Source: Bacteroidaceae bacterium (GTDB lineage Bacteria; Bacteroidota; Bacteroidia; Bacteroidales; Bacteroidaceae). Taken from it: DNA of 44,317 nucleotides. The notes beneath the pieces were generated by a model. The model saw only the letters and a list, made by a program, of their open reading frames with translations. It was not told where the DNA came from and made no database searches. The DNA is taken from assembly GCA_016302965.1 (NCBI GenBank), contig JAEDMP010000012.1:1-44317 (forward strand), written 5' to 3'. Both the position numbers and the translations under genes were made by a program. This document shows, in pieces, positions 32,907 to 42,961 of this stretch (position 1 is the stretch's first letter; each line of letters begins with the position of its first letter).

Positions 32907-34838
32907 TCACTCTTTTAAATAGAGATGAGAGGGAACGTTGTTTAATGGGGGCAATAGCAACGGAGTTGAGTACAATACATAAAGTGTATGCATGGTACGA
33001 GTCATTGCGACATATAACGATTTCCTAGAATCATCAGAACTGGCTCCTTCATATACAGGCAATATTACAATATCAAACTGTAATCCTTTTGCACTATGAT
33101 AGGTCATCACTTTTGGTAAGTCCGTACGGAAGTCCAGGTTTCCATAGACTTTTCTTTCCGCTGAACTTTCTATTTGGAATTTGTACTCAAAATTGATTTT
33201 TGCAGCATATAATTGTCTGCATGTTTGCTCGACAAGAGAATTGCTATGAAGTAAAATCCCTATTGTTGAATCCGGGTTTTTCCTAATTATTTCAGCAATT
33301 GCATTCATCTGTGCATTAAAATCAGGGAAATGAACGAAATGAGGTAATGTCTTTTCCTTATTACGATATACTTTATCTGCATAAGGCATTACATCAACGC
33401 CAACATATCCTTGCGTAATTTTTGCAACTGGTCTTGGAAGCCTATAGTTATTATAGAGGTGAAGAGTTGTGAGGCCAGTCATCTCGGATATTTGCTCAAT
33501 GCTTAGAGTCTTCTTTCCGAAATGCCTATAGATAGACTGTGCCGTATCACCAAAGAAAAGATAGTGCTTCTTTGCTGCATTGATAAATTCGTGAATTTCA
33601 TCCCGTTCAAAATCTTGTATTTCATCAACTATGATGTAATCAGCAGAAGGCATTTTATGAATGTTTTTCCACTGATAATGGTAGAAGAACTGATAATGAG
33701 TAGCAATGTTACTTCCTAATTGCATAAATCCGTTGAGGGATTTTGTGTATGCAATTAGAATAACACTATATCCAGCTTGCGCTATCTGCTCTACCTTATG
33801 CATGGCAATTACTGATTTTCCGCTACCTGCGCATCCTGCAACCAACATTGACTTGTCTAAAGTACGTTCTATCAAATCCAATTGGTCATCATCCATAGAA
33901 CTCTCATCCACGTCCCATTCAGAGATAGTAAGCCTTTCTGTTAGTCTATTCGTGTTACTTGTCCTATTTGAAGAAGCAGAAGATTCTTGTTCTGTTTCTT
34001 CCTGTTCATCATTAATTCCTCGTTCTTCCAATTGAACTTTTAAACGCTCAATTTCAGATATTTTTTCTTCAAGTTGCTTTTCAATGTCGTTATTTCTTTC
34101 TAAAGATTCAAGATGTGACTTTTCGATTTCAGCCAGTTGCTTTTGCATTACAAGCAAAGTTGAGCCTTGTTCTTTAATCGTATTACTTTGATCTTGTATT
34201 ATTTGGCTATTAGCCTTCAGTTTCTCATCTTGTTCCTGGATCTGTTTTTTTGCTTGAGACAATTCTTTCTCACGAACAGAGTTAAAAGAAAAATTCTGCA
34301 GCTGCTTTAAGAATGAAATCGTTTCATCTGAAAGAATATGGTTTGCGTCAAGGAAATCAATAAAGCCAGGAAATGTTGTTGCACAATTTCTCGCCTGAAT
34401 TTCAATATCCATTGAGGACGCCCCCGAGTGATTACCAATTTCACTAGCCACGCTATACCAATACTCGAACGATTTACTATTGCTATCAACCCCTGTTCGG
34501 ATTCTCTTCATCGTATTATCCATCTTTGATGTAAAAACATCTGGATGTTTCATATAATATGCTTTTGGCACAAGAATAGCCAATGCACTTCCCGTTGGAG
34601 CTTTCTTTGTGTCTGATGAAACAATTTTAAAACTATCATAAGTTTTGTATATAGTTTTACGCCCCTCCATAATATCATCATAGTCTATCTTTTTTCCAAC
34701 AACATCTCTAATAAACAGCTTACATATCCATTCTATCGCTGGGCGAACATTGCGAAAGAATGAGATATAGTCTTTGTTGTTGAAACAGTCTACTGCAAGA
34801 TTGTAGTCATGTTTTAATGATTCTTTAATAGATTCCAT
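32907..34838 (-). CDS. SF1 helicase with N-terminal HEPN-like region and long coiled coil
   Basis: A 643-residue protein. The N-terminal 175 residues (FRNVRPAIEWICKLFIRDVV, YWYSVASEIGNHSG) are helical and recall DUF4145/HEPN-type domains, a tentative call. A long coiled coil (about 188-275, rich in Glu/Lys/Gln) follows, then an acidic-serine linker. The UvrD-like motor has Walker A GCAGSGKS (335-342), Walker B IIVDEIQDF (402-410, Ile in place of the usual Phe of DEFQD), GDTAQSIYRHF (430-440), the VMTYHSAKGLQFD motif and a YVAMTRTMHTLYVL motif VI. It starts 11 bases after the giant helicase gene, so they are one operon. A short coding-like tail continues in the +1 frame past the stop. Confidence 0.8.
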   Translation of the reverse strand: MESIKESLKHDYNLAVDCFNNKDYISFFRNVRPAIEWICKLFIRDVVGKKIDYDDIMEGRKTIYKTYDSFKIVSSDTKKAPTGSALAILVPKAYYMKHPDVFTSKMDNTMKRIRTGVDSNSKSFEYWYSVASEIGNHSGASSMDIEIQARNCATTFPGFIDFLDANHILSDETISFLKQLQNFSFNSVREKELSQAKKQIQEQDEKLKANSQIIQDQSNTIKEQGSTLLVMQKQLAEIEKSHLESLERNNDIEKQLEEKISEIERLKVQLEERGINDEQEETEQESSASSNRTSNTNRLTERLTISEWDVDESSMDDDQLDLIERTLDKSMLVAGCAGSGKSVIAMHKVEQIAQAGYSVILIAYTKSLNGFMQLGSNIATHYQFFYHYQWKNIHKMPSADYIIVDEIQDFERDEIHEFINAAKKHYLFFGDTAQSIYRHFGKKTLSIEQISEMTGLTTLHLYNNYRLPRPVAKITQGYVGVDVMPYADKVYRNKEKTLPHFVHFPDFNAQMNAIAEIIRKNPDSTIGILLHSNSLVEQTCRQLYAAKINFEYKFQIESSAERKVYGNLDFRTDLPKVMTYHSAKGLQFDIVILPVYEGASSDDSRKSLYVAMTRTMHTLYVLYSTPLLLPPLNNVPSHLYLKE

Positions 34839-34849
34839 AATTGTATATT

Positions 34850-37800
34850 TTAATATGGTTCTCCAAAGCCAGCAATTTGAACTAGATAAACAAAACCTTT
34901 CCTTATGGCATTTTCACACCATAATGTTCCAAAAGTTGTGTTATTTGATTGGTCGGCTCGTATCGTTTCTTCATACGTCCACGCACAGATGTCACTAACA
35001 TGAAAACGACGAAGTCTTTGGATATGATTATTTCTTGCATTTCTAACTATATCACTATTATTTGACAATCGTCCGATATACTGCGTGCCGTGCAAGATAT
35101 AATAATAATTCCGATATTCAATTAGTTGTATCTCATCATCTTTACGGACGTTCTTAGTTATATAATCATTAAACTGGAAGCATCTTTCCATAGCATTATA
35201 TGAAAGAAAATACTTATCCATAGAAGGGTCTTTCTCTGTATATATAGCCGCCTGATTTGGTTGAATGTATATCTTCCACTCGTCTACAGCTCTTTCTCTA
35301 TCTCCCTTGTATACATGGAGATATTTTTTTGCGCGAGTATAAGCAACAAATAGCAGACGACGCTCCTCTGCAATATCTGCTAAATCGTCTTCAGCCAAAG
35401 GTTCACCAGGATTGTAAACTCTATGAGGCTTTAAAGGCAAATTTGCAGAGGAAGGCGTAATGAATACAGCATCAAATTCCAAGCCCTTAACTTTGTGCAT
35501 CGTAGTCAGGATGATTGTAAGCGGGTCTTTTTGAATAATTCTCTCGTTTTTATAGTGCTCGTAAATTTTATATACTTGTCCACCGTCATCGTTTCCTGCA
35601 ATATCTTTGATATATTCAGCTAGCTCCGACCACGTATGTTGTACATCATCGCTTCTTATTGAGTCGATATAATTTAAAACCAGAGTATAGGCAAGGTCAA
35701 GATAGAATCGATCCCAATTAGGCGAATCATCCATTTTTTGTTGAATGAATTTTTTAATCCCCTGTACGGTATTCTTTTCTACGTTGCGTAATTCTATTTC
35801 TGTGTCAGGATGAGACAAAAGTGTATGAATAATGAAAAAGATTTCTCGTTCACGCCAAAGTTCGCAATTACTTGCTCCTTGGATTCGTATTCTCACGTCT
35901 TTGGGAACAAAAGGTTTAATAAGGGAGTAGCCGCGATAAACCTCATTGTTTGTTCTAAAAAACACCGCAATGTCCCTGATGCGCTGGTAGCTATCCTCTT
36001 CAGAAAGAATACGGCTATTCGACTCTTGCACTTTTGATATGTATAGATTGAGATCGTCCTTCCACTTTTCAAGGTTCTCATCGTTACAATCCGAAATAAA
36101 AGTATAATCAACTTGCGGTTCATGCTTCATTAACGAATCAGCAGATACAGGTAATTGATAACCCTTTGGTACATATTTAGCAGAGCAATCTAGTATTTTC
36201 TGATATGAGCGGTAGTTTGTAAACATCCCCAACTGCTCCGGGTGGAGCATGGCATTTAATCTGTCATAATATGGTTGCGGATTTAATGAGTCGGCATATT
36301 GTTCTGCCGTAACAGGAGTATAAAGACATTGTGGTTCTCTTGTTAGCCTAGTATTTGTTCTCCAACATCCACACCTATTACAATCCTTAGGACGGCGGTC
36401 GAAACCATATATGCTCTGATTGATATCGCCAATAGTAAAATACGTTGCAGCAGGATATATGTATTGGAGTCTATCGATAATTGCCAATCTATTTTGTGTA
36501 ATATCTTGGAATTCATCAATAAGAATAAACTCAATTTGTGGATATTTGCCCCTAAACTCTATGATACTATTTGGATTACTCAAATATTGCCAGAAAGCAT
36601 ATTCCCAACACTTGGTAGGAATATCATCCAGACACTTACCCATACTTCTTCTGGCAAACTCATGGAATGTATAAACATGCAGACGATGGGCAACACGGCT
36701 CATGCCAAGCTTTGTAAATAGCTTATCTATACGATTCTGAAGTTCTATTACAACAGCACGGTTGTAAGCAAGGACAAGAATATGTTCAGGAAGAATGTGC
36801 TCCCTATAAATCAATTTTGCACATCTAAGCGTAAGAACATGAGTTTTGCCAGAACCTGGTCCTGCAAGAACATTGACGTGATTAGAACGAGGTTGATTAT
36901 AGATGGCAAATTGTTCTGCATTTCCCTCCATTTTCTTCTCCTCTTCCTCCAACGCTTTGCCTGTTAATTCATCCATGATAGACGACCCTGCTGGAGCATA
37001 GTCTTCTGCCAGTTTTATAAAGTCTTTATATTTTTCACATTCAAAATAGCGACGAATAAATTGACTTTGTCGGTCTGACTCTATAATAAGAGAGAAGATG
37101 TTCATACAAGTCAATCGTACTGCCTTAATCTTCTCTTGGTCATCAAATTCTTGTCTATATTTAGACATCGGGGAATCGGGATCTTTTCCCTCGTCAATAG
37201 GTGTAGGGGTATTCTCATTGGCCTTGACCTCTATACCAGAATTAATTAACGGAGTATGGTCAATATAGGATAGTAGCCTCAGAACAGCAAGGATTTTTTC
37301 AAAATACCCTATAGGATTGTTTTCGTATCTAAAATCAAATTCAATAATCTGCTCAGACCATTTGAAATAGTCGTTATTTTTCCAAACATATTTAATCCAT
37401 TCAAAACAGTCTTTTTCAAGTTTAGTCAAGAAAGACTTCCAGGAATTGTCTTTTACCTTTATTCTGTAAGTAACCTCCTCATTGGTTTGTTTTATCTTAA
37501 AATCGACACCAGGCACATATCGTAAGATCCTAAACATATTGTTACCAGTCCTACCCTTAATGTCCTTTTTGAAAGTTTCTGCTATTAAAACAGCACCTTT
37601 GGGCTCTTTATCAGAAATAGGCTTCCAAGGCATATAGACAGTTTTATCAATATGTCCATTTCTCCGTTTCTTTTCTTCTGTTATAGTGTCACATGAGAAA
37701 TCGTTCAGTAGGCTGTTGCAGATTTCGGTTCGTTCTTTCATATCAATAATACGCTCTTCACCTTTTTTGCATGAACCTAACAAATTGTGTAAACCATCAA

Positions 37801-40800
37801 AAATTATATGAAGGGTAAATTCGTTTTTATTTCGGTCTACCATATATTTTGTTTCCCAATAGCGCCGTGTGAGAATTTCACAGCGCATAGTTTCATTAAG
37901 GGATAATGTATGCTGTTTCTGATAATACAGCATTGCATTGATTATTTTTGCGATTGACAATCGCAAAGACTTTCTCATGTCTACTATAGAGAAGAGTGAT
38001 GGTTCATCATTTCTTTCTGCGTTACGCTTCAAATAGTCCAAAACCATCTTATTTTGTTCTCCATCAGCTCTTTTGGGTTCAGCCCCTTCTGGTACAGTAA
38101 TTGATAAATATGCTTGGCTAAGATATTTGAGTTTTAGATAGCCAATATGCTCTAACCAATGGAAAGCAAGTCTTGAAGCAGTAATGTCGGTAAAATTATC
38201 TCTATCTTGATTTTTGACCCACACACTATATGGGATAACAATTGGGTTAACCATCACCTCATCAATGGTTTTGAAGCGATGGATAAAGTCAACAATAGCA
38301 TCCTTACAGTCGGTCAAATCTGCCCAACTCATCTGGCTTCTAACAAGAAGGTCTTTCAAATGTCTGAAATCATCAGGAGAAGTTATACATAGAGCGGGTA
38401 TCTTTCCGCCATTTGGGAATGCTTCTTCATATTTCTTATGGTCACGCCCTGCACGACCAACCTCCTGCAAATAATCTTCCAGAACAGATGGTGGGTTATA
38501 GTGAACCACATAATGAACATTAGGAATGTCCATACCCATTCCAAATGCTTTTGTAGTACAAAGCACTTTTATTCGTTCGTCTTCAGGTATATGATCATCT
38601 GGGTCATTCTTAAATTGCTTATACTTGTCATTACGTTGAGTGGCATCTAGTCCCGCATGATAGAAATCTATGTGATCAGCACATTCTCCTAACACATCGT
38701 TTTGATGTTCTTCTGCAGAACATAATTCGTTTAACGCATCTGCCGTATCTACACAGTCATTGTGAGTCCGACAGAAAACTAACATGCAACTTTTTTCAAA
38801 ACTAATCTTGTTGGTAAGAATATACTCTGCAATAGCCTTAACTCTGGCAGTAGCATCATGCCCCTGTTTTTTCTTACTACTTCCGTTAATCGCAAAGGAT
38901 ATTGATATATGTTCTCTTACTGGATTGGGAGTATCTCCAAGCTTGACCAAATCAGGTATGAATTGCCGTAAGTCTCTTTCAACTTGTGCAGTAACAGTAG
39001 CTGATAAAAGAGCAATACGTATGTCGAATTTCTTTTTAAGTTCAACACAGGTAATGATGGCATTGCGATAATCTGGTCTGAAATCTTGTCCCCACTGTGA
39101 TATACAGTGAGCTTCATCAAATACCACATACTCCAAACCTCCATCCATGTGAAGTCGTTGATAGAGTACGTCTATAAACGAACGAACACGGAATCTTTCC
39201 GGAGTAATGTAGAGAAGAGCAATATCACCGCTCTTAATCCTACGATATATGGATTGAGTCTCAACAGGTAGTCTGTCCCCACTCAGATAATCAACATTTG
39301 TCACAAACCCTTTAGCATGCAAATCTTCCACTTGATCCTGCATCAGTGCACGCAGAGGCGATATGACAATAGTCAAACGATGGGTGAACATTGCCCTGTA
39401 TATAGCTGGAGCTTGGAATACGACAGATTTTCCTCCGCCAGTCGGCAAAGAAATAACACAATCACTTTTCCGTTCCATCATATGCTCCAGTAAGGGAATT
39501 TGATAATCGTACCAGTTATTGTTGCCAATAAAATGAGGACGCACAAATTCCATTGCAGTATGTACGTCAGGAATATCATTCACAGTTCTGAAACTTTGGA
39601 AATATTCTTCTGCTTCTGATAGAGCAGCCTTATATTCCTCTTCATTAGCCCACAGAACATAATTCCTTACTTGTGACTGGCAAATATTCTCTAGTCCAGT
39701 ATAATCATCGAAGTATGGGTCAAAAATGTAGAACTTCGTCTTCTCACTATTTGCCATTACCATTGAGTGATAATATTCAAATATTGGCCATGCAGCTATG
39801 ATACATTGGCGAGCCGAAGTCAATTTGTGTTTCTCGTCAGATTCATCTTCCTTACTATCATCATAATCACCTTCGAACGGTAAAGTGTCCCACATGATTT
39901 TATAACGGTCGATGTCCATATTGTCCCACACATAACAGAATGGCCTGTCGGTACGATATGAGCCAATGTCATTGATAAACCTCTCTTTACTGATAATTAT
40001 CATGCCATTGGGGTGCTCGCCTATATATTCCAATTTGCGGAAGCCTGTACCTTCGTCTGGAATAAAATATCCGCACTGTCGTGCGTAAGCGCATAGTTCA
40101 TTATACTCTTCCGTATCGTTGATAATATAGACGACAGGAAGATTAGGGTTCTCCAAGTGAACTTTTTGCAATAACGACATTTGATAGACCCAATACTTGT
40201 GTCTCGATGTTGTAGATGAATTCACTCGAACTTGTGTCGGGTTGTATTCCTCACTTTGGCTTGTTCTGACCTGAATTAATTCATGCTCATTCTCCTTTTC
40301 TCCTTTCAATATCCATTCTATCACCTCTGGCTTAGCAGAGAAGTGAGATAAAAACTTCTTCCTAAACTTTTGATATTGATAGCTTTGATATATAGCAATG
40401 GTTCCTGACCATTGACGTTCAGCCCATATATTGGCCGTCAAGTCCGATTTTTGCAGACCTAATCCAGAAATCTCTTCTTTTGTAAGTAGTGCAATGTTGG
40501 TTGAAGCCATCGCCAATGGTAGCCTACTTCCTCGTCCAAGAAGTTCAGAAATAGTCCATTCTTTATCATATTTGCATCTATGCACTCTGTCTTGACGCTC
40601 TGAACCTATGATGTAGATGTGCTTGTAATTGTTTTGCCATAAGCTACTGTCCTCAAAAGCGTCGATGTCTATGCAGTCTATATGACTCGCTGCATCTGAC
40701 AAATACTTTTCAAGCAGTTCATCTGTGAATGTTATTTTGTCTTTGTTTTCAGAATTGACTCGTAGATATTGTGCGATATTGGCCACTATTGGGGTTGTAG

Positions 40801-42961
40801 ATACCTCACAAAATCTTTTTAACACAGCATTCCATAGTGGATTAGCCAACGGCGTTTCTATAAGTTTCTGCTTGTTAATTACTTTGAATCTACTATTTTG
40901 TGAGTTACATGGAAACTTCATCGGCACATACTGAGCTATGCGTGGCCATAAAGCCTGAGGGGCAACTATCAATGTAGGTTCATCAATAGGGATTTCCCCA
41001 ATATCTGTAAGCTTCTTTTGGAGAGAGACATACAGAGGACGAAGCTCCTGGAAAAATTTAATATTCTCATTAGCCGTTTCCTTAAAGTATTCAGCAAAAT
41101 ATGGTTTCTGTATTTCAGACAGAATACTCATAATTTGCGTAGGCAAAAAGTCCTTTAGCTTATCACAAACATCTGGGCGCAGGGACAGACGATACAACTG
41201 GTTCCAAAAAAGTTTATTTTCCAGTAGCGTGTCATCTTCTGATTTATGTTTCGTCCGAAGTGAATAAGCATAACGGCATGGGTTGAGAAGTATTTCGATT
41301 TCCAGTGTGTCCCAAATGAAGGAGTCTGTAGAAACGCCCTTTTGAGCAAGATTAGGCAAATCCCATTGCTTTATGTTGTGTCCAACAACAATAGGTGTAT
41401 TCTTAATTGTTCTAGCCAATGAGTTTAGCTGTTCTTCTCCCTCAAACTTACGGAGATTGTCTTCTTTGAGATATGCAAACTCTGTAATATTAGTGCCGTC
41501 AGTTTCTATGTCGAATACAACATAAGGTACTTCTGCTTTACATATATCCCATTTTTCACCAATATATTTTTTATATACAGGCTCTGACTTAAATTTGGTA
41601 TATACTAATTCAATACCCAAATCATCAGGAAGGTATTGTAGGAACTGATATTTCTCATCATCAGCCATCTCCTCCATACCCTTAGCTATCGTTTCCTGGC
41701 CTATCCACCCATCAATAAGTCCCAGGAATTCTTCGCTTTCATTATCCATATCTTCCACAACTTGCATAAGGAAGACCTTGATAACTGAAGATGGGTTGTT
41801 TATAAGACCTTGAACTATTGTTTTTTTATCCTTGATTTTCTGATAGCATTCTATGTCGTGATATTCGATATAGAATTGCCATTTCAAATTATCGCTTGTA
41901 ATCGGGCAATCTAAAATATATTGTAAGAAATCAGACTCTGCGTTTTTTCCTAAATCTTTCAACAAATGAATCAGGCTGGTGAAATTTTGAGACTCGTCAG
42001 CCTGTGAAATATTAAATTGTGAAACTACACATGGATGTTTCAACCAAGATAATGTGCGAAAAGCCTTGGCCATATATTGGCGAGTTTCAGCATTGGGTTT
42101 GAAGTCAGTATCAGGCAAAATGTTTTTCAAAAGTTCTTCAGGAAGAGAGTCGAGAAATTTCTCGCATTTTTCCTTTTCGTGTAACATCCTATCATTAACA
42201 AACTGCCATACCTCCTTTTTGCAGACATCTGGCCCGAGTAAAGCAATGACCTCATTGACGCCCTCTGTATCATACTTTTGAAGGGCATTAGCAAATTGTG
42301 CTTTGTATATAGAACGTAATGTCTTTATATCTTTATCCGATGTAAGAATAGTAGAAGCCTCCTTTATTAGGTCTTTAATTCTCAAATCTTTAGCAATGTA
42401 GGAAGCGACAATAGCGGCACTATTATCTTCATTGGTATTAATGTCATCAATTAGGCATTTTATTACACATGATTTACCTTCATCAGATGAAAGAAACAAA
42501 TCATGAATGACTTTCTGAAAGTCTTTTGAAATATAGTCACGTTTTATCGTTCCTATAACATGGGAGTATGAACCAACATACTTTTTCCCTATATTATATG
42601 TTTCTTGGCTTATATCTAACTTTCCTATTCCGAGTGCTTTAAGTCTATCACCCTTTTTCGAAGAAAGAGCAAATTTTACAGCAGTACCAACTTCAATATC
42701 TTTTTCACCTTGCCAGTCGTTAATATGAAAGAATATTTCACGTAGGCGGGATGTAGTTCCTGCACCATCAATACCTTGGCCATTTGTCACAACAAAACCA
42801 TAGCCTTCATCTTCTTTAAATGCAGTAATAAAACCAATGTAATTAGGATTCCCCGTCTTTTTTGGAATCACAGGGAAATCTGGCAAGTTTGACAAGTCCA
42901 ATTGGTCTTCATTCAGATTGCCAACAATATAGCTTGATGGTACTAAGTATTTCTCATTCAT
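34850..42961 (-). CDS. giant cold-shock - DEDD exonuclease - RecQ helicase - UvrD helicase protein
   Basis: A single 2703-residue frame. In order: a cold-shock-like OB fold (about 41-115: YIGFITAFKEDEGYGFVV, EIFFHINDW); a helical region without known motif (120-470); a DnaQ-like exonuclease (about 480-580: VVFDIETDG, VVGHNIKQWDLPNL, then a late HKSEDD); a region with no recognised motif (600-1110); a RecQ-type SF2 helicase with LPTGGGKS (near 1177), FDEAHCISQWGQDF (near 1283), TTKAFGMGMDIPNVHYVVHY and EVGRAGRD (to about 1508); a winged-helix-like stretch; and a UvrD-type SF1 helicase with LAGPGSGKT (near 2036), LIDEFQD (near 2149), a cysteine cluster CNRCGC (near 2196), MHKVKGLEFDAVF (near 2489) and LLFVAYTRAKK (near 2539). 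All key ATPase motifs are intact. Confidence 0.88.
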   Translation of the reverse strand: MNEKYLVPSSYIVGNLNEDQLDLSNLPDFPVIPKKTGNPNYIGFITAFKEDEGYGFVVTNGQGIDGAGTTSRLREIFFHINDWQGEKDIEVGTAVKFALSSKKGDRLKALGIGKLDISQETYNIGKKYVGSYSHVIGTIKRDYISKDFQKVIHDLFLSSDEGKSCVIKCLIDDINTNEDNSAAIVASYIAKDLRIKDLIKEASTILTSDKDIKTLRSIYKAQFANALQKYDTEGVNEVIALLGPDVCKKEVWQFVNDRMLHEKEKCEKFLDSLPEELLKNILPDTDFKPNAETRQYMAKAFRTLSWLKHPCVVSQFNISQADESQNFTSLIHLLKDLGKNAESDFLQYILDCPITSDNLKWQFYIEYHDIECYQKIKDKKTIVQGLINNPSSVIKVFLMQVVEDMDNESEEFLGLIDGWIGQETIAKGMEEMADDEKYQFLQYLPDDLGIELVYTKFKSEPVYKKYIGEKWDICKAEVPYVVFDIETDGTNITEFAYLKEDNLRKFEGEEQLNSLARTIKNTPIVVGHNIKQWDLPNLAQKGVSTDSFIWDTLEIEILLNPCRYAYSLRTKHKSEDDTLLENKLFWNQLYRLSLRPDVCDKLKDFLPTQIMSILSEIQKPYFAEYFKETANENIKFFQELRPLYVSLQKKLTDIGEIPIDEPTLIVAPQALWPRIAQYVPMKFPCNSQNSRFKVINKQKLIETPLANPLWNAVLKRFCEVSTTPIVANIAQYLRVNSENKDKITFTDELLEKYLSDAASHIDCIDIDAFEDSSLWQNNYKHIYIIGSERQDRVHRCKYDKEWTISELLGRGSRLPLAMASTNIALLTKEEISGLGLQKSDLTANIWAERQWSGTIAIYQSYQYQKFRKKFLSHFSAKPEVIEWILKGEKENEHELIQVRTSQSEEYNPTQVRVNSSTTSRHKYWVYQMSLLQKVHLENPNLPVVYIINDTEEYNELCAYARQCGYFIPDEGTGFRKLEYIGEHPNGMIIISKERFINDIGSYRTDRPFCYVWDNMDIDRYKIMWDTLPFEGDYDDSKEDESDEKHKLTSARQCIIAAWPIFEYYHSMVMANSEKTKFYIFDPYFDDYTGLENICQSQVRNYVLWANEEEYKAALSEAEEYFQSFRTVNDIPDVHTAMEFVRPHFIGNNNWYDYQIPLLEHMMERKSDCVISLPTGGGKSVVFQAPAIYRAMFTHRLTIVISPLRALMQDQVEDLHAKGFVTNVDYLSGDRLPVETQSIYRRIKSGDIALLYITPERFRVRSFIDVLYQRLHMDGGLEYVVFDEAHCISQWGQDFRPDYRNAIITCVELKKKFDIRIALLSATVTAQVERDLRQFIPDLVKLGDTPNPVREHISISFAINGSSKKKQGHDATARVKAIAEYILTNKISFEKSCMLVFCRTHNDCVDTADALNELCSAEEHQNDVLGECADHIDFYHAGLDATQRNDKYKQFKNDPDDHIPEDERIKVLCTTKAFGMGMDIPNVHYVVHYNPPSVLEDYLQEVGRAGRDHKKYEEAFPNGGKIPALCITSPDDFRHLKDLLVRSQMSWADLTDCKDAIVDFIHRFKTIDEVMVNPIVIPYSVWVKNQDRDNFTDITASRLAFHWLEHIGYLKLKYLSQAYLSITVPEGAEPKRADGEQNKMVLDYLKRNAERNDEPSLFSIVDMRKSLRLSIAKIINAMLYYQKQHTLSLNETMRCEILTRRYWETKYMVDRNKNEFTLHIIFDGLHNLLGSCKKGEERIIDMKERTEICNSLLNDFSCDTITEEKKRRNGHIDKTVYMPWKPISDKEPKGAVLIAETFKKDIKGRTGNNMFRILRYVPGVDFKIKQTNEEVTYRIKVKDNSWKSFLTKLEKDCFEWIKYVWKNNDYFKWSEQIIEFDFRYENNPIGYFEKILAVLRLLSYIDHTPLINSGIEVKANENTPTPIDEGKDPDSPMSKYRQEFDDQEKIKAVRLTCMNIFSLIIESDRQSQFIRRYFECEKYKDFIKLAEDYAPAGSSIMDELTGKALEEEEKKMEGNAEQFAIYNQPRSNHVNVLAGPGSGKTHVLTLRCAKLIYREHILPEHILVLAYNRAVVIELQNRIDKLFTKLGMSRVAHRLHVYTFHEFARRSMGKCLDDIPTKCWEYAFWQYLSNPNSIIEFRGKYPQIEFILIDEFQDITQNRLAIIDRLQYIYPAATYFTIGDINQSIYGFDRRPKDCNRCGCWRTNTRLTREPQCLYTPVTAEQYADSLNPQPYYDRLNAMLHPEQLGMFTNYRSYQKILDCSAKYVPKGYQLPVSADSLMKHEPQVDYTFISDCNDENLEKWKDDLNLYISKVQESNSRILSEEDSYQRIRDIAVFFRTNNEVYRGYSLIKPFVPKDVRIRIQGASNCELWREREIFFIIHTLLSHPDTEIELRNVEKNTVQGIKKFIQQKMDDSPNWDRFYLDLAYTLVLNYIDSIRSDDVQHTWSELAEYIKDIAGNDDGGQVYKIYEHYKNERIIQKDPLTIILTTMHKVKGLEFDAVFITPSSANLPLKPHRVYNPGEPLAEDDLADIAEERRLLFVAYTRAKKYLHVYKGDRERAVDEWKIYIQPNQAAIYTEKDPSMDKYFLSYNAMERCFQFNDYITKNVRKDDEIQLIEYRNYYYILHGTQYIGRLSNNSDIVRNARNNHIQRLRRFHVSDICAWTYEETIRADQSNNTTFGTLWCENAIRKGFVYLVQIAGFGEPY

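Noticed and set aside
32907..32919. T TTA AAA slippery-type heptamer just before the helicase stop
   Set aside because: A -1 shift there would add only about a dozen residues of no evident meaning, and the better-looking tail is in the +1 frame. No downstream stem-loop was found.
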